Assembly (NCBI RefSeq): GCF_016219575.1
Contig: NZ_JACRMG010000023.1
Span: forward strand, 248,001 to 312,000
Origin: Bradyrhizobium sp.
GTDB taxonomy: Bacteria; Pseudomonadota; Alphaproteobacteria; Rhizobiales; Xanthobacteraceae
DNA length: 64,000 nucleotides
Reading direction: 5' to 3'
Part shown: one piece after another, positions 7,490-15,749 of the stretch
How positions within the stretch are numbered: the stretch's first letter is position 1
Layout: the number at the start of each line of letters is the position of its first letter
The notes under the pieces: model-generated
Databases searched by the model: none
Told to the model about the DNA's origin: nothing
The model's input: only the letters and a program-made list of their open reading frames with translations
Position numbers and translations under genes: made by a program

Positions 7490-7702
7490 ATGTTCGCTGG
7501 CAAGCCCCGGATCGGCCCGATCTGGATCGCCTGGGGCGGTGAGTCGGAGAATCTCGCCGCCGCACGCCAGCGCCTCGCCATCGTGTTGCCGGCGTGCTTC
7601 GTCATGATCTTGCTGCTGCTGTTGAGCGCGATGGGCTCGGCGCGCGACGCGCTGCTGGTGTTCAGCGTGTGCATTCCTTTCGCTACACTTCGCACACGGT
7701 GA
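7490..7702 (+). pseudogene. Relic of a CzcA/CusA-type RND metal efflux permease
   Basis: A 70-codon open stretch reads GPIWIAWGGESENLAAARQR, then L-A-I-V-L-P and a hydrophobic segment ending GSARDALLVFSVCIPFA. This matches in order the segment of heavy-metal RND pumps that goes from W-G-G-Q-x-E-N-L through the transmembrane helix to G-S-x-R-D-A-L-L-V-F-x-x-x-P-x-A. Such pumps are about 1050 residues long, and neither the preceding nor the following parts are present, so this is a fragment and not a small protein gene. Recognised by eye only. Confidence 0.6.
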
Positions 7703-8168
7703 TGCGGGCGCAGTCGGCGCCCGGCTTTCCCTGCGCCCTCAGTCAGAGAGAGGGCCGACGAAGATGCAAAACCCGGGCGAAAACCTGCCGCGGGAACGAG
7801 GAGGTGTGTTTCCACACTGACGCTTCCCCTTCTCTCCCTTGCAAGGAGAGAGGGTCATCATCCGCCATTAACCAGCCCCGCCATGCCCTCATTAACCTTT
7901 GCACGCGTTAGGGAGCTTGGCGCAAGCCATCGGGACGGATCGCGCAAGCCAGCGATTTCACTTTGATTCCATTCGCCAAAATCTCTGTCTTGCCCGGCAC
8001 CATCCCTTGTCATCGGCTCCGCCTGCCGCCGCGCCGCCTCCTCACTTAACCAATTCGCAAGCGCCGGGAACTTTAGTCAGGCTGGGGAAATTGGGGCAGG
8101 GGATTATTTTGTCAGCGCGGTGGCGCGCCTTGCCCGGGAAAACGGGTTTTATTGAAGGCGTTGCAAAC
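7703..8168. other. Non-coding spacer before the diguanylate cyclase gene
   Basis: Nothing gene-like was found in these 466 bases. A hairpin at about 7829-7854 (CTCTCC-CTTGCAAG-GAGAG) is of the same style as other CTCCC/GGGAG repeats in the window. A second stretch, 7865-7912, has two ATTAACC boxes (CCATTAACC and CATTAACC) and no further recognisable signal. Confidence 0.4.
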
Positions 8169-10115
8169 ATGGCGTTGAAACTGGGCAACAAGTCGCTGAG
8201 CGTTTCGATCAAGAAATCGCTCCTCACCTCGATCTTCCTGCTGCTCGTCATTCTCGGCGGCTTGTCGATCGCGACCAAGATGCGGCTCTCCGCATTGCAG
8301 GACACCATCGAGACCGTCGGCCGCGACCGCCTGCCGAAGCTGCGTGCGCTCGGCGAGATCAATCTCGGCATCGCCCGCGTCCGCTCCGCCTCCTACCGCA
8401 TCGCGCTCACCGCGACGCCGGAGCAGCGCGCCGAAGTCGAGCAATCGTTCCGCCGCCGCGTCGCCGCACTCGACAAGAAGATCGAGGACACCAGGGCGAG
8501 CCTCAATCCGGCGTCGCCGCTGAAGCTGATCTTCGACCAGTTCGCCCACAAGTGGACGCAATACGGAAAATATCAGGAGCTCCTGGTCGATCCCGAGGCG
8601 CCGAAGGACCAGGTGAAATTTTCCAATCTGGTGAACGTCGAGACCGAGGCGCATTTCCAGGCCGTGGTCGACCTCATCAATGATGGCATCAAGCTCGCCA
8701 ACCAGGAGGCGGACGCCGCGATCGACGAGGCGATCGCCGAGAGCCACTATTATTCCGCGATCCTGTGGATCGTGAACGCCGTCAGCATCCTGATCGGGCT
8801 CGCAACGCTGATCTTCGTGGTGCGCGACGTCTCCACGCCGATTCACCGCATCACCTCCAGCATGGAGCAGATCGCCAGGGGCAATCTCGAGACCGAGATT
8901 CCCTATGCCGATCGCGGCAACGAGCTCGGCCTGATGGCCCGGGCGCTCACCGTGTTCAAGAAGAGCCTGGTCGAGAACGAGCGGCTCAACGCGGCGACGC
9001 GCACGCTGTCGGAATTGTCCGAATGGCTGCAGTCGGCCAAGTCCGAAGGCGAGCTCTACGGCATGATCTCGTCGGTGCTCGGCCGGCTGATGCCGGAATG
9101 CAAGGGCTCGCTCTTCATCTACGCCAATTCACGCGACGTGCTGGAGGTGGCGGCCGAGTGGAACGGCCGCTCGCACACCGCCAGCATCCATCCCGAGGAT
9201 TGCTGGAGCCTGCGCCGCGGCCACTCCTATGTGCATGGCACCAGCGAAGTCGAATTCCACTGCGACCACGTGCATTCGACCGTCAACGAGAATTACTGCT
9301 GCATCCCGATTCTCGCCCATGGCGAGACGGTGGGCCTCTTGCATCTCGAATACACCGCCGACGCATCGGAGACCGCGGAAGAAGCCAAGGCGCGCTTCGC
9401 CGACCGCGCGCGGCTGGGATCTGCCTGCGCTGAGCATCTGGCGATTGCGATCGCCAACATGAAACTGAGGGAAGGCCTGCGCGACCAGTCGGTGCGCGAC
9501 GTGCTGACCGGGCTCAACAACCGCCGCTATCTGCTGGAGACCGCGCGGCGCGAATTGTTGCGCGCGACGCGGCACAAGCATCCCGTCAGCGTCATTACGC
9601 TCGATGTCGATCACTTCAAGAAGTTCAACGACAATCACGGCCATGACGCCGGCGACACCGTGCTGCGCCATGTCGGCGAGATCCTGGCCACGCAGTTCGC
9701 CGAGGACGCCGTGCCCTGCCGCTTCGGCGGCGAGGAATTCGTCGTCATGCTTCCGAACGTCAACCTGCAGGACGCCGCCGCGCGTGCCGAGGAACTGCGC
9801 GCCAAGGTGGAGGCGCTGAACATCCGCTACGCCGAGGGCCATTTGCCGCGCGTCACTATCTCTGCCGGCGTCGCTGTCTTCCCCGAAGCCGGCGCCACGC
9901 TGATGGACGTGCTCCGCGTCGCCGACGACGCCCTCTACCGCGCCAAGGATGGTGGCCGCAACAAGGTGGAAGTCTCCGGCCACGCGGCCTGCGACGCCCA
10001 CGCCCATTGCGACCACGCCGCCGACAAAGCCACAGCCGCACTCCGCGAGGTGCTGGAGAGGGCGAAGCAGGCGGAGGCTGGCGCGAAAGCCGGGAAGAAG
10101 AACAAGGCGGCGTGA
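8169..10115 (+). CDS. Membrane-bound diguanylate cyclase (4HB sensor-HAMP-GAF-GGDEF)
   Basis: 648 residues from the ATG at 8169; the open frame extends 90 codons upstream but that part does not read like a protein. Order: TM helix about 14-33, a four-helix periplasmic sensor of about 160 residues of the kind found in chemoreceptors, TM helix near 200-220, HAMP domain (FVVRDVSTPIHRITSSM), a GAF-like domain about 290-420 with several Cys and His, and a GGDEF domain whose active-site signature is GGEEF at 520-524. It should make cyclic di-GMP. I see no RxxD inhibitory site at the usual distance before GGEEF. The tail is His/Cys-rich (HAACDAHAHCDH) and then Lys-rich, which could bind metal. Confidence 0.92.
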   Translation: MALKLGNKSLSVSIKKSLLTSIFLLLVILGGLSIATKMRLSALQDTIETVGRDRLPKLRALGEINLGIARVRSASYRIALTATPEQRAEVEQSFRRRVAALDKKIEDTRASLNPASPLKLIFDQFAHKWTQYGKYQELLVDPEAPKDQVKFSNLVNVETEAHFQAVVDLINDGIKLANQEADAAIDEAIAESHYYSAILWIVNAVSILIGLATLIFVVRDVSTPIHRITSSMEQIARGNLETEIPYADRGNELGLMARALTVFKKSLVENERLNAATRTLSELSEWLQSAKSEGELYGMISSVLGRLMPECKGSLFIYANSRDVLEVAAEWNGRSHTASIHPEDCWSLRRGHSYVHGTSEVEFHCDHVHSTVNENYCCIPILAHGETVGLLHLEYTADASETAEEAKARFADRARLGSACAEHLAIAIANMKLREGLRDQSVRDVLTGLNNRRYLLETARRELLRATRHKHPVSVITLDVDHFKKFNDNHGHDAGDTVLRHVGEILATQFAEDAVPCRFGGEEFVVMLPNVNLQDAAARAEELRAKVEALNIRYAEGHLPRVTISAGVAVFPEAGATLMDVLRVADDALYRAKDGGRNKVEVSGHAACDAHAHCDHAADKATAALREVLERAKQAEAGAKAGKKNKAA

Positions 10116-10154
10116 GCTGACGTCGCCCGGCTTCGCCCTTCGGGCTACGCCGCG

Positions 10155-10227
10155 GCAGCCTTCATTGCTTCGCTACGATGCGGTGGAGCCTGGCTCGCCG
10201 AGCCGTAGCTGCGAAGCAGCGAAGGCT
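10155..10227. repeat. Imperfect inverted repeat between the GGDEF gene and tRNA-Leu
   Basis: CAGCCTTCATTGCTTCGCTACG (two halves around 10158-10179) is inverted, imperfectly, as CGTAGCTGCGAAGCAGCGAAGGCTG at 10204-10227. Could end transcription of the cyclase or of the tRNA on the other strand. Confidence 0.5.
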
Positions 10228-10311
10228 GGTGCCCCTGGCCGGAATCGAACCAGCACTCCTTGCGGAACTCGATTTTGAGTCGAGCGCGTCTACCAGTTCC
10301 GCCACAGGGGC
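10228..10311 (-). tRNA. tRNA-Leu(CAA)
   Basis: The reverse strand reads GCCCCTG...CAGGGGCACCA: a seven-pair acceptor stem with A73 and a genome-encoded CCA (10228-10230). The anticodon arm is CTCGA-CTCAAAA-TCGAG, giving anticodon CAA. A long variable arm follows (class II tRNA) and a T arm with GGTTCGATTCC. 84 bases in total. It decodes UUG. Confidence 0.95.
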
Positions 10312-10466
10312 CTCCGGACACGGGCCCAGAGGGCCGGTGGCGCGAAGCCGGCGGAATATAGCGGCAGGCCCATTCCGGTCAACCCGCGCGGATGTGATAA
10401 TGGCTCGCCTCGACAGGAAAAGCGGCGCGCGATACCGCTATGGCGTCCAGCACGAAGGAAACCAAT

Positions 10467-11006
10467 GTGACACTTGCCACCGCCACTCCGTCACGACAGG
10501 GCATTGCCGCCAATCCCGCGCTGCTCGCGGCATCGGCGATTGCCGTGATCGCGGCGGCGACGTTGGCCGGCGCCTGGTTTTTCCAGCTCGTGCTCGACAT
10601 CCGCCCCTGTCCGCTCTGCCTCGAGCAGCGCTACGCCTATTATCTCGCGCTGCCGCTTTCGGCTTTCCTCGCGTATTTCGCCTCGCGCGGCGCGCCGCGG
10701 CAGGTGCTGATGGCGGGCTTCGTCATCCTGCTGCTCGCAACGCTCGCCAATGCCTGGCTCGGCGGCTATCACGCCGGCGTCGAATGGCAGTTCTGGCCGG
10801 GCCCCACCGATTGCAGCGGGCCGCTGGTGGATTTCGGCAAGGCCGGCAATCTGCTGGAGCAGCTCGACAAGGTGAAGGTGGTCCGCTGCGACGAGGTGCA
10901 GTGGCGTTTCCTCGGCCTGTCGCTGGCCGGCTACAACGTGCTGATCTCGCTCGCGATGGCCGCCATCGCACTGTGGGGCTTTGTCGCCTCGGCGAAGCGG
11001 GTTTGA
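10467..11006 (+). CDS. dsbB: Disulfide bond formation protein B
   Basis: Inner-membrane quinone reductase that reoxidises DsbA. Four TM helices are visible. The first periplasmic loop holds the RPCPLC pair (Cys48/Cys51 counting from the GTG at 10467) and the second loop holds Cys116 (PTDCSGP) and Cys141 (VVRCDEV), the two disulfide pairs needed for electron relay. Start: AAGGA stands seven bases before the GTG at 10467; an in-frame ATG at 10440 has no ribosome binding site but is possible. Its usual partner would be a DsbA-like protein; one is encoded at 15750. Convergent with the AbrB-type gene. Confidence 0.9.
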   Translation: MTLATATPSRQGIAANPALLAASAIAVIAAATLAGAWFFQLVLDIRPCPLCLEQRYAYYLALPLSAFLAYFASRGAPRQVLMAGFVILLLATLANAWLGGYHAGVEWQFWPGPTDCSGPLVDFGKAGNLLEQLDKVKVVRCDEVQWRFLGLSLAGYNVLISLAMAAIALWGFVASAKRV

Positions 11007-11025
11007 CTCCAGAGAGTGCGGGATT

Positions 11026-11115
11026 CGTAGGGTGGGCAAAGCGCAGCGTGCCCACCTTCAAGAGCTCGGACCGCGATGGTGGGCACGGCGCAAGAGCGCC
11101 TTTGCCCGCCCTACG
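11026..11115. repeat. Inverted repeat, CGTAGGGTGGGCAAAG family, between convergent genes
   Basis: Begins CGTAGGGTGGGCAAAGCGC and ends GCGCCTTTGCCCGCCCTACG, with inner GTGCCCACC / GGTGGGCAC copies, so it can fold into a long stem-loop. Members of the same family lie at 24440-24531 (also between convergent genes) and 41982-42074. Confidence 0.85.
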
Positions 11116-11122
11116 CAGGAAT

Positions 11123-12208
11123 CTAATCGTCCACGTCGTCCTGCGGCCGTCCGAACAGGTGGATGATGCCCGGCGTCGTGATGCTGACGAAGACGAAGCG
11201 CGACAGGTGATGCGCGCCGACGAAGATCGGGTCGATGTGCAGCGTCAGCGCCAGCGCCAGCATCGCGTCCATCGCGCCCGGCGCGAAGGCGACCATGATG
11301 TCGGAAAGCCGCACATTGGTTGTCATGACGAGCACGGCGACGAAGATCGACGAAATCAGAATCGCGATCGTGAACGAGCCGAGGCCGGCGGCGATGTGAC
11401 TGCGCAGGGTCGACAACCGGATCCGCGCAAAGCGGCTGCCGATCAGCGCGCCGATGCCGGCCAGCGCGATGTTGCGCAGCCAGTCCGGCAGGCCGCCTTC
11501 GACCAGGCCCGTGCCGTGCAGCACGGAGGAAGCGAGCATCGCGCCGAACATCCAGCTCGCCGGAAATCTGGCCAGTCGCAGCAGCAGCGCCACGGCCAGG
11601 GAAGCCGCAATCAGCGCCGCCAGTCCAGCGGGCGAGGCGATCTCGCCGGTCAGCGCCGGCGGCGAGGAAGCCGCGATCCCGGTCACCGCCAGCAGCAGCG
11701 GCAGCGCCGCGGTGAGGATGATCACGCGGATGGTCTGCACCACGGCAATGCCGGCGACGTCGGCGCCTTTTTCCACCGCCAGCATGGTGATCTGCGACAG
11801 CGCGCCGGGGCTGCCGGCCAGCAGCGCCGAGGTCGGGTCCCAACCGTGCATGCGCTGCAGATAGAAGCTCGAGCCGAAGGTCGAAAGAAACGTTGCCAGC
11901 GCCAGCAATCCGATGGTGAGCGGATAGGCGCTCATGTGCTGGATCAGCTGGCGCGACACCAGCGAGCCGAGCGAGATTCCGAGCAGCACCAGCACCGTCT
12001 GGGTCATCACCGGCGGCAGCGCCAGCTGCCGGCCGGCAAGCGAAGCAGCGCCGACCGCGATCATCGCGCCGGAGATCAGCCCGCCCGGCAATTGCGCCCA
12101 GGTGAACAGCAGGCCGCCCGCCGTGCCGATCGCCAGCGTCTCCAGCACGCGCAAGGTCTCGGCGCGGCCGGGCAGGGCAGGAATCTTCGATGCAGGGATC
12201 AGGGACAC
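11123..12208 (-). CDS. AbrB-family (AbrB duplication) integral membrane protein
   Basis: 361 residues, about ten hydrophobic helices in two similar halves, each with a glycine-rich entry such as AIGTAGGLLFTWAQLPGGLISGAM and FPASWMFGAMLAS. This is the duplicated AbrB membrane family (TIGR03082), often labelled putative ammonia monooxygenase or AbrB transcriptional regulator; both labels rest on weak evidence and a transporter is more likely from the topology. The second half carries VAFAPGAMDAMLALAL and GAHHLSRF, typical of the family. Single gene, convergent with dsbB. Confidence 0.85.
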   Translation of the reverse strand: MSLIPASKIPALPGRAETLRVLETLAIGTAGGLLFTWAQLPGGLISGAMIAVGAASLAGRQLALPPVMTQTVLVLLGISLGSLVSRQLIQHMSAYPLTIGLLALATFLSTFGSSFYLQRMHGWDPTSALLAGSPGALSQITMLAVEKGADVAGIAVVQTIRVIILTAALPLLLAVTGIAASSPPALTGEIASPAGLAALIAASLAVALLLRLARFPASWMFGAMLASSVLHGTGLVEGGLPDWLRNIALAGIGALIGSRFARIRLSTLRSHIAAGLGSFTIAILISSIFVAVLVMTTNVRLSDIMVAFAPGAMDAMLALALTLHIDPIFVGAHHLSRFVFVSITTPGIIHLFGRPQDDVDD

Positions 12209-12676
12209 GCCGCCTTATGGCAAATCCGCTTCCCAGCGACAAATGCGTCAATGCGGTGCAGCAATGCGCACGACCCAGTCTGCAATTGGAGCACGTTGCA
12301 GCAAAAATGAACCTTGGTCGGCAGTCGTCGCCAATCTGACCGGGTTCGCCGCCGGGTGCCATGAGCGGGAGTTGGCGCGGCGATGGATATTCGTCCGTTG
12401 TCGATCCCGCGTATTGTTTGGAAAATCGACGTCCGGTATACATACGGTAAACTACGTATTTGATACGGTAACGGAAGCAAATAATCGAATATATACTGCA
12501 GTGTTCATCTATCGTTCCGGTATTTTTCCTCATTTCACCGGAAATATGAACGCCGGATGAACGGCGCCGCCTCGCCCGGAAATTATATTTTTGGCCCGGA
12601 GATAGGTGGTGCGTTGTCGCACCTTTCGGTTGCGCTACGATGCGGCCCTCAAGCCAATTCCCCAGGGAGACCAGGA
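12209..12676. other. Intergenic region with an AT-rich core
   Basis: 468 bases without a convincing gene. The stretch from about 12405 to 12560 is conspicuously AT-rich against the surrounding sequence (for instance GAATATATACTGCAG and CCGGTATTTTTCCTCATTTC). In it ATACGGTAA occurs twice in direct orientation, at 12442-12450 and 12463-12471, 21 bases apart, which is two turns of the helix. A shorter AT-rich patch (AAATTATATTTTTG, near 12580) precedes the next gene and may be part of its promoter. Confidence 0.5.
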
Positions 12677-13159
12677 ATGAACACCCACGCCAAACTGTTC
12701 TGCGCCGCTGCGCTTGCCGGTTTCGCCCTTGCCGCCGCTTCGCCGGCGCAGGCGCTGACCTCGCAGGAATGCAGCGCCAAGTACCAGGCCGCCAAGGCCG
12801 CCGGCACGCTGGGCGGCCAGAAGTGGAACGACTTCCGCAAGGCCCAGTGCGGTCCCGATGCTACGCCTGCGCCTGCCGCCGCGGCCACTACGGCGGCGTC
12901 CAAGGAGGGGAGCAAGGAGGCGACCAAGGAGGCCAAGAAGAAGGAAGCTGCACCCGCCGCGCCGGCCGGTCCCGCGGTGTTCCCGACCGCGGTCAATCCG
13001 AAATATTCCAAGGAGACCGAAGGCAAGGCGCGCATGCACACCTGCGTCGACCAGTACAACGCCAACAAGGCCACCAATGCCAATGGCGGCATGAAGTGGA
13101 TCCAGAAGGGCGGCGGCTATTACAGCGAATGCACCAAGAAGCTGAAGGGCGCGGCGTAA
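12677..13159 (+). CDS. Secreted protein with two Cys-containing repeats, function unknown
   Basis: 160 residues. Signal peptide of about 26 residues ending in ASPAQA. Then two related modules, TSQECSAKYQAAKAAGTLGGQKWNDFRKAQC and a second ending KARMHTCVDQYNANKATNANGGMKWIQKGGGYYSEC, each with a Cys at either end (C-x-x-x-Y-x-A-x-K-A...W...C), joined by an Ala/Lys-rich linker (about 63-95) with a KEGSKEATKEAKKKEA repeat. The modules recall the PsiF-type repeats of small periplasmic proteins, but I cannot name the family with certainty. GGGAG precedes the ATG by eight bases. Confidence 0.8.
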   Translation: MNTHAKLFCAAALAGFALAAASPAQALTSQECSAKYQAAKAAGTLGGQKWNDFRKAQCGPDATPAPAAAATTAASKEGSKEATKEAKKKEAAPAAPAGPAVFPTAVNPKYSKETEGKARMHTCVDQYNANKATNANGGMKWIQKGGGYYSECTKKLKGAA

Positions 13160-13205
13160 GCCGTCCTCAGACGACCACGCGGCCGGCAAACGAGCCGGCC
13201 GCGTT

Positions 13206-13778
13206 TCATTTTTCGTCTTCCACCAGCTTGCCCGCCGACTTCGCCACCAGCTGCGCGCGCCGGCGCGGGCCGCGCTCGAGGAACAGCAGGCTCTGGCCGA
13301 AGATGAAGCTGTAGAACAGGAAGGCCTGCGCGTCCGCCTCCTCTCCGGCAAGCCCGGTGGCGCGATAGAGCTGGCCGACATTCTTCAGCCGCGCGGCATC
13401 GACGCTGGCGACCGCGGCTGCCGCCTTCTCGTCGGTGCGCGCCCATTGCCGGATCGCGAGCTCGATCGCCATCGCATCCGTATTCATCCGCTCGGAGTAG
13501 AGCCTGATCAGCGCGCGCAGCCGTTCCCGTGCGGTGACGCCGTCGAGACTGGTCTGCGCCTCGATCGCGGCGATGCGCCCCATGCTCCAGTTCGCGAGCA
13601 TCGCTTCCAGCAGCGCCGCCCGGTCGCGAAAGCGGCGGTAGAAGCCGCCCTTGGTGACGCCGAGATTCTTGGCCAGCACCTCGACCCGCACGCCCTCCGC
13701 GCCGGAACGCGCCAGCTCGGCAAATCCCGCCTCGATCCAGACCTCGGCGCGGGCGTCGTTTGCGGTGGCGATGGTCAA
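13206..13778 (-). CDS. TetR/AcrR family transcriptional regulator
   Basis: 190 residues. N-terminal helix-turn-helix at about 25-55 (VRVEVLAKNLGVTKGGFYRRFRDRAALLEAML), then a helical ligand-binding domain. Divergent from two thioesterase genes; the spacer holds two near-identical palindromes (13800-13813 and 13834-13849), which are its probable operators, allowing control of both directions. Inference: it senses an acyl-CoA or a related metabolite handled by the thioesterases. Confidence 0.92.
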   Translation of the reverse strand: MTIATANDARAEVWIEAGFAELARSGAEGVRVEVLAKNLGVTKGGFYRRFRDRAALLEAMLANWSMGRIAAIEAQTSLDGVTARERLRALIRLYSERMNTDAMAIELAIRQWARTDEKAAAAVASVDAARLKNVGQLYRATGLAGEEADAQAFLFYSFIFGQSLLFLERGPRRRAQLVAKSAGKLVEDEK

Positions 13779-13799
13779 GCGGACGCTCTCCCGATTGTG

Positions 13800-13849
13800 A
13801 TACGGTACCGTATTGCTAACCCGGCGCGTCCCTGATACGCTACCGTATC
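13800..13849. promoter_or_regulatory. Two palindromic operators between TetR and thioesterase genes
   Basis: ATACGGTACCGTAT (13800-13813) is a perfect palindrome; GATACGCTACCGTATC (13834-13849) is the same sequence with one changed central pair. Their centres are about 35 bases apart. The second ends one base before the ATG at 13851. The half-site ATACGGTA recurs at 12442 and 12463. Confidence 0.75.
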
Positions 13850-13850
13850 A

Positions 13851-14312
13851 ATGATCGAAACGGTCGAAACCGGGATAATTTCGATGGAGGAAGCCACCTA
13901 TCGCGGCACGGTCTATCCGTGGCAGTGCGACCATGTCGGCCACATGAACATCATGTGGTACGTCGGCAAGTTCGACGAGGCCAACTGGAACCTGTTCGCC
14001 CGCCTCGGGCTGACGCCGAGTTACCTGCGCCAATCCGGCCGCGGCATGGCCGGCGTGCAGCAGAATATCAGCTACAGGCGCGAGCTGTTTGCCGGCGACA
14101 TCGTCGAGATCACGAGCAGGCTGCTCGAGCTGCGCGAAAAATCCATCCGTTTCCTGCACGAAATGCGCAATGCCGAGACCGGCGAGATCGCCGCGACCTG
14201 CGAGATCACGGCCGTGTATCTCGACCGGCAGGCGCACAAGTCCATGCCGTTCGAGGACGCGATACGCGCGGTGGCGGCGCGCCATCTGGCGCCCGAACCT
14301 GCGTTGGCGTGA
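13851..14312 (+). CDS. Acyl-CoA thioesterase, 4-hydroxybenzoyl-CoA thioesterase (hotdog) type
   Basis: 153 residues of single hotdog domain. The PWQCDHVGHMNIMWYVGKFDEA block contains the Asp that acts as catalytic base in the 4-hydroxybenzoyl-CoA thioesterase/YbgC group. Expected to hydrolyse an acyl-CoA; chain type unknown. Start uncertain: ATG at 13851 directly behind the second operator, or ATG at 13884 (EEATYRG...), which would leave an untranslated leader; neither has a good ribosome binding site. First gene of a pair controlled by the divergent TetR regulator. Confidence 0.85.
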   Translation: MIETVETGIISMEEATYRGTVYPWQCDHVGHMNIMWYVGKFDEANWNLFARLGLTPSYLRQSGRGMAGVQQNISYRRELFAGDIVEITSRLLELREKSIRFLHEMRNAETGEIAATCEITAVYLDRQAHKSMPFEDAIRAVAARHLAPEPALA

Positions 14313-14319
14313 GACGATC

Positions 14320-14799
14320 ATGCCGCGCTTCGAGCCCAAAAATCCGGATTTCCGCCGCATCGCGACCGATACTTTCGGCCGCCAGCAAGCCATGCGCACG
14401 CTCGGCTTCTCCATTGCCCGGATGGAGCCGGGTGAGGTCGATCTCGCGATGGATTATTCACCGGCACTGACCCAGCAAAACGGCTTCGTGCATGCCGGCA
14501 TCATCACCGCCGGCCTCGATACCGCCTGCGGCATCGCGGCCTTCACGCTGATGCCGGCGGGCTCGGACATTCTGACCGTCGAGTTCAAGACCAATCTGCT
14601 GGCGCCGGCGAGCGGAACGCGCTTCGTGTTCCGTGCCGAGGTCATCAAGCCAGGCCGCACGCTGACCATCGCAGAGGCGCGGGCCTATGCGCTGCGTGAC
14701 GGCAGCGAGCATCTGATCGCGACCATGACCGGCACGCTGATGGCGATGCTCCAGCGCGAAGGCGCGAGCGCCTCCGGGCGGGTGTTGTCGCCCGCCTGA
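14320..14799 (+). CDS. PaaI-family thioesterase
   Basis: 159 residues, hotdog fold of the PaaI type, with the diagnostic NGFVHAGIITAGLDTACGIAAFTLM helix (His-Ala/Gly and Asp of the active site) and the LTVEFKTNLLAPASG strand. Hydrolyses CoA thioesters, in many relatives aryl or medium-chain acyl groups. Only seven bases separate it from the preceding thioesterase gene, so the two form an operon. Confidence 0.88.
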   Translation: MPRFEPKNPDFRRIATDTFGRQQAMRTLGFSIARMEPGEVDLAMDYSPALTQQNGFVHAGIITAGLDTACGIAAFTLMPAGSDILTVEFKTNLLAPASGTRFVFRAEVIKPGRTLTIAEARAYALRDGSEHLIATMTGTLMAMLQREGASASGRVLSPA

Positions 14800-14926
14800 C
14801 GGCCAGCCGTGGCGCCCGTGGGATGAACCGCCTGCCGATGCCTGTTGCAGTGCAGCTTTGTTCTGCGGCCATGGCGGCTTCCGGAAAATTCTTCTAGGGT
14901 CGGTTCGTGCAAGCGAGTCTCCCATC

Positions 14927-15715
14927 TTGATCCTCTCCGTCACGCAGGGCGCGCTCGGCCTCGCCTCGGGCGCGCTGGTCGGCTTCTCGCTGGGCCTGAT
15001 CGGCGGCGGCGGTTCGATCCTGGCGGTCCCGCTGATGGTCTACGTGGTCGGCGTATCCGAGCCGCATGTCGCGATCGGCACCAGCGCGATTGCGGTGGCG
15101 GCCAACGCGGCGATCAACCTGTCCAACCATGCTCGCGGCGGCACGGTGATCTGGTCCTGCGCGCTGCCGTTTGCCGCGGCCGGAATCGGCGGCGCCTTTT
15201 TCGGTTCGCTGCTCGGCAAGATGATCGACGGCCACAAGCTGCTCGCGCTGTTTGCGCTGGTCATGCTGGTGATCGCCGCGCTGATGCTGAAGAACCGCGC
15301 GCGCGTCGGCGTGCCCGATGCGAAGATGGACTGGTCGAACATGCCGGCCATTGTCGGGCTTGGACTCCTGACCGGAACGGTGTCCGGCTTCTTCGGCATC
15401 GGCGGCGGCTTTCTGATCGTGCCGGCCCTGATGCTGGCGACGGGCATGCCGATCCTCAACGCCGTGAGTTCCTCGCTGGTCGCCGTTACCGCCTTCGGGC
15501 TGACCACGGCGGCTAGCTATGCCTGGTCGGGGCTGGTGTCCTGGGGGCTGGCCTCGCTGTTCGTGGCGGGCGGTATCGCCGGCGGGCTGATCGGCACGCG
15601 CTCGGCCAGATCGCTGTCGGAGCAGCGCGGCGCGCTCAACATCGTGTTCGCTATCGTCATCATTGCAGTGGCGATCTATATGCTGGTGCGTAACTTGTCC
15701 CTGTCCTGGGCGTAG
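14927..15715 (+). CDS. TauE/SafE family sulfite exporter-like membrane protein
   Basis: Two repeated halves, each opening with the family glycine motif: FSLGLIGGGGSILAVPLMVYVVG near the N-terminus and GFFGIGGGFLIVPALMLATGM in the middle; about eight TM helices. Members move sulfite, sulfonate breakdown products or other organic anions. The TTG at 14927 is preferred because relatives begin just before the first helix; an ATG at 14858 would add 23 non-hydrophobic residues. Followed after 34 bases by a DsbA-like gene, perhaps in one transcript. Confidence 0.85.
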   Translation: MILSVTQGALGLASGALVGFSLGLIGGGGSILAVPLMVYVVGVSEPHVAIGTSAIAVAANAAINLSNHARGGTVIWSCALPFAAAGIGGAFFGSLLGKMIDGHKLLALFALVMLVIAALMLKNRARVGVPDAKMDWSNMPAIVGLGLLTGTVSGFFGIGGGFLIVPALMLATGMPILNAVSSSLVAVTAFGLTTAASYAWSGLVSWGLASLFVAGGIAGGLIGTRSARSLSEQRGALNIVFAIVIIAVAIYMLVRNLSLSWA

Positions 15716-15749
15716 AACAGGTCAGGAAGGCCTGACCGCGAGAACGGAT

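Noticed and set aside
10228..10311. Integration site (att) at the tRNA-Leu gene
   Set aside because: No integrase gene and no repeated copy of the tRNA 3' end was found in the window.
11123..12208. Calling the AbrB-type protein an ammonia monooxygenase
   Set aside because: The label comes from old database transfer; the protein has a duplicated multi-helix membrane fold and no copper-site residues of AmoA were seen.
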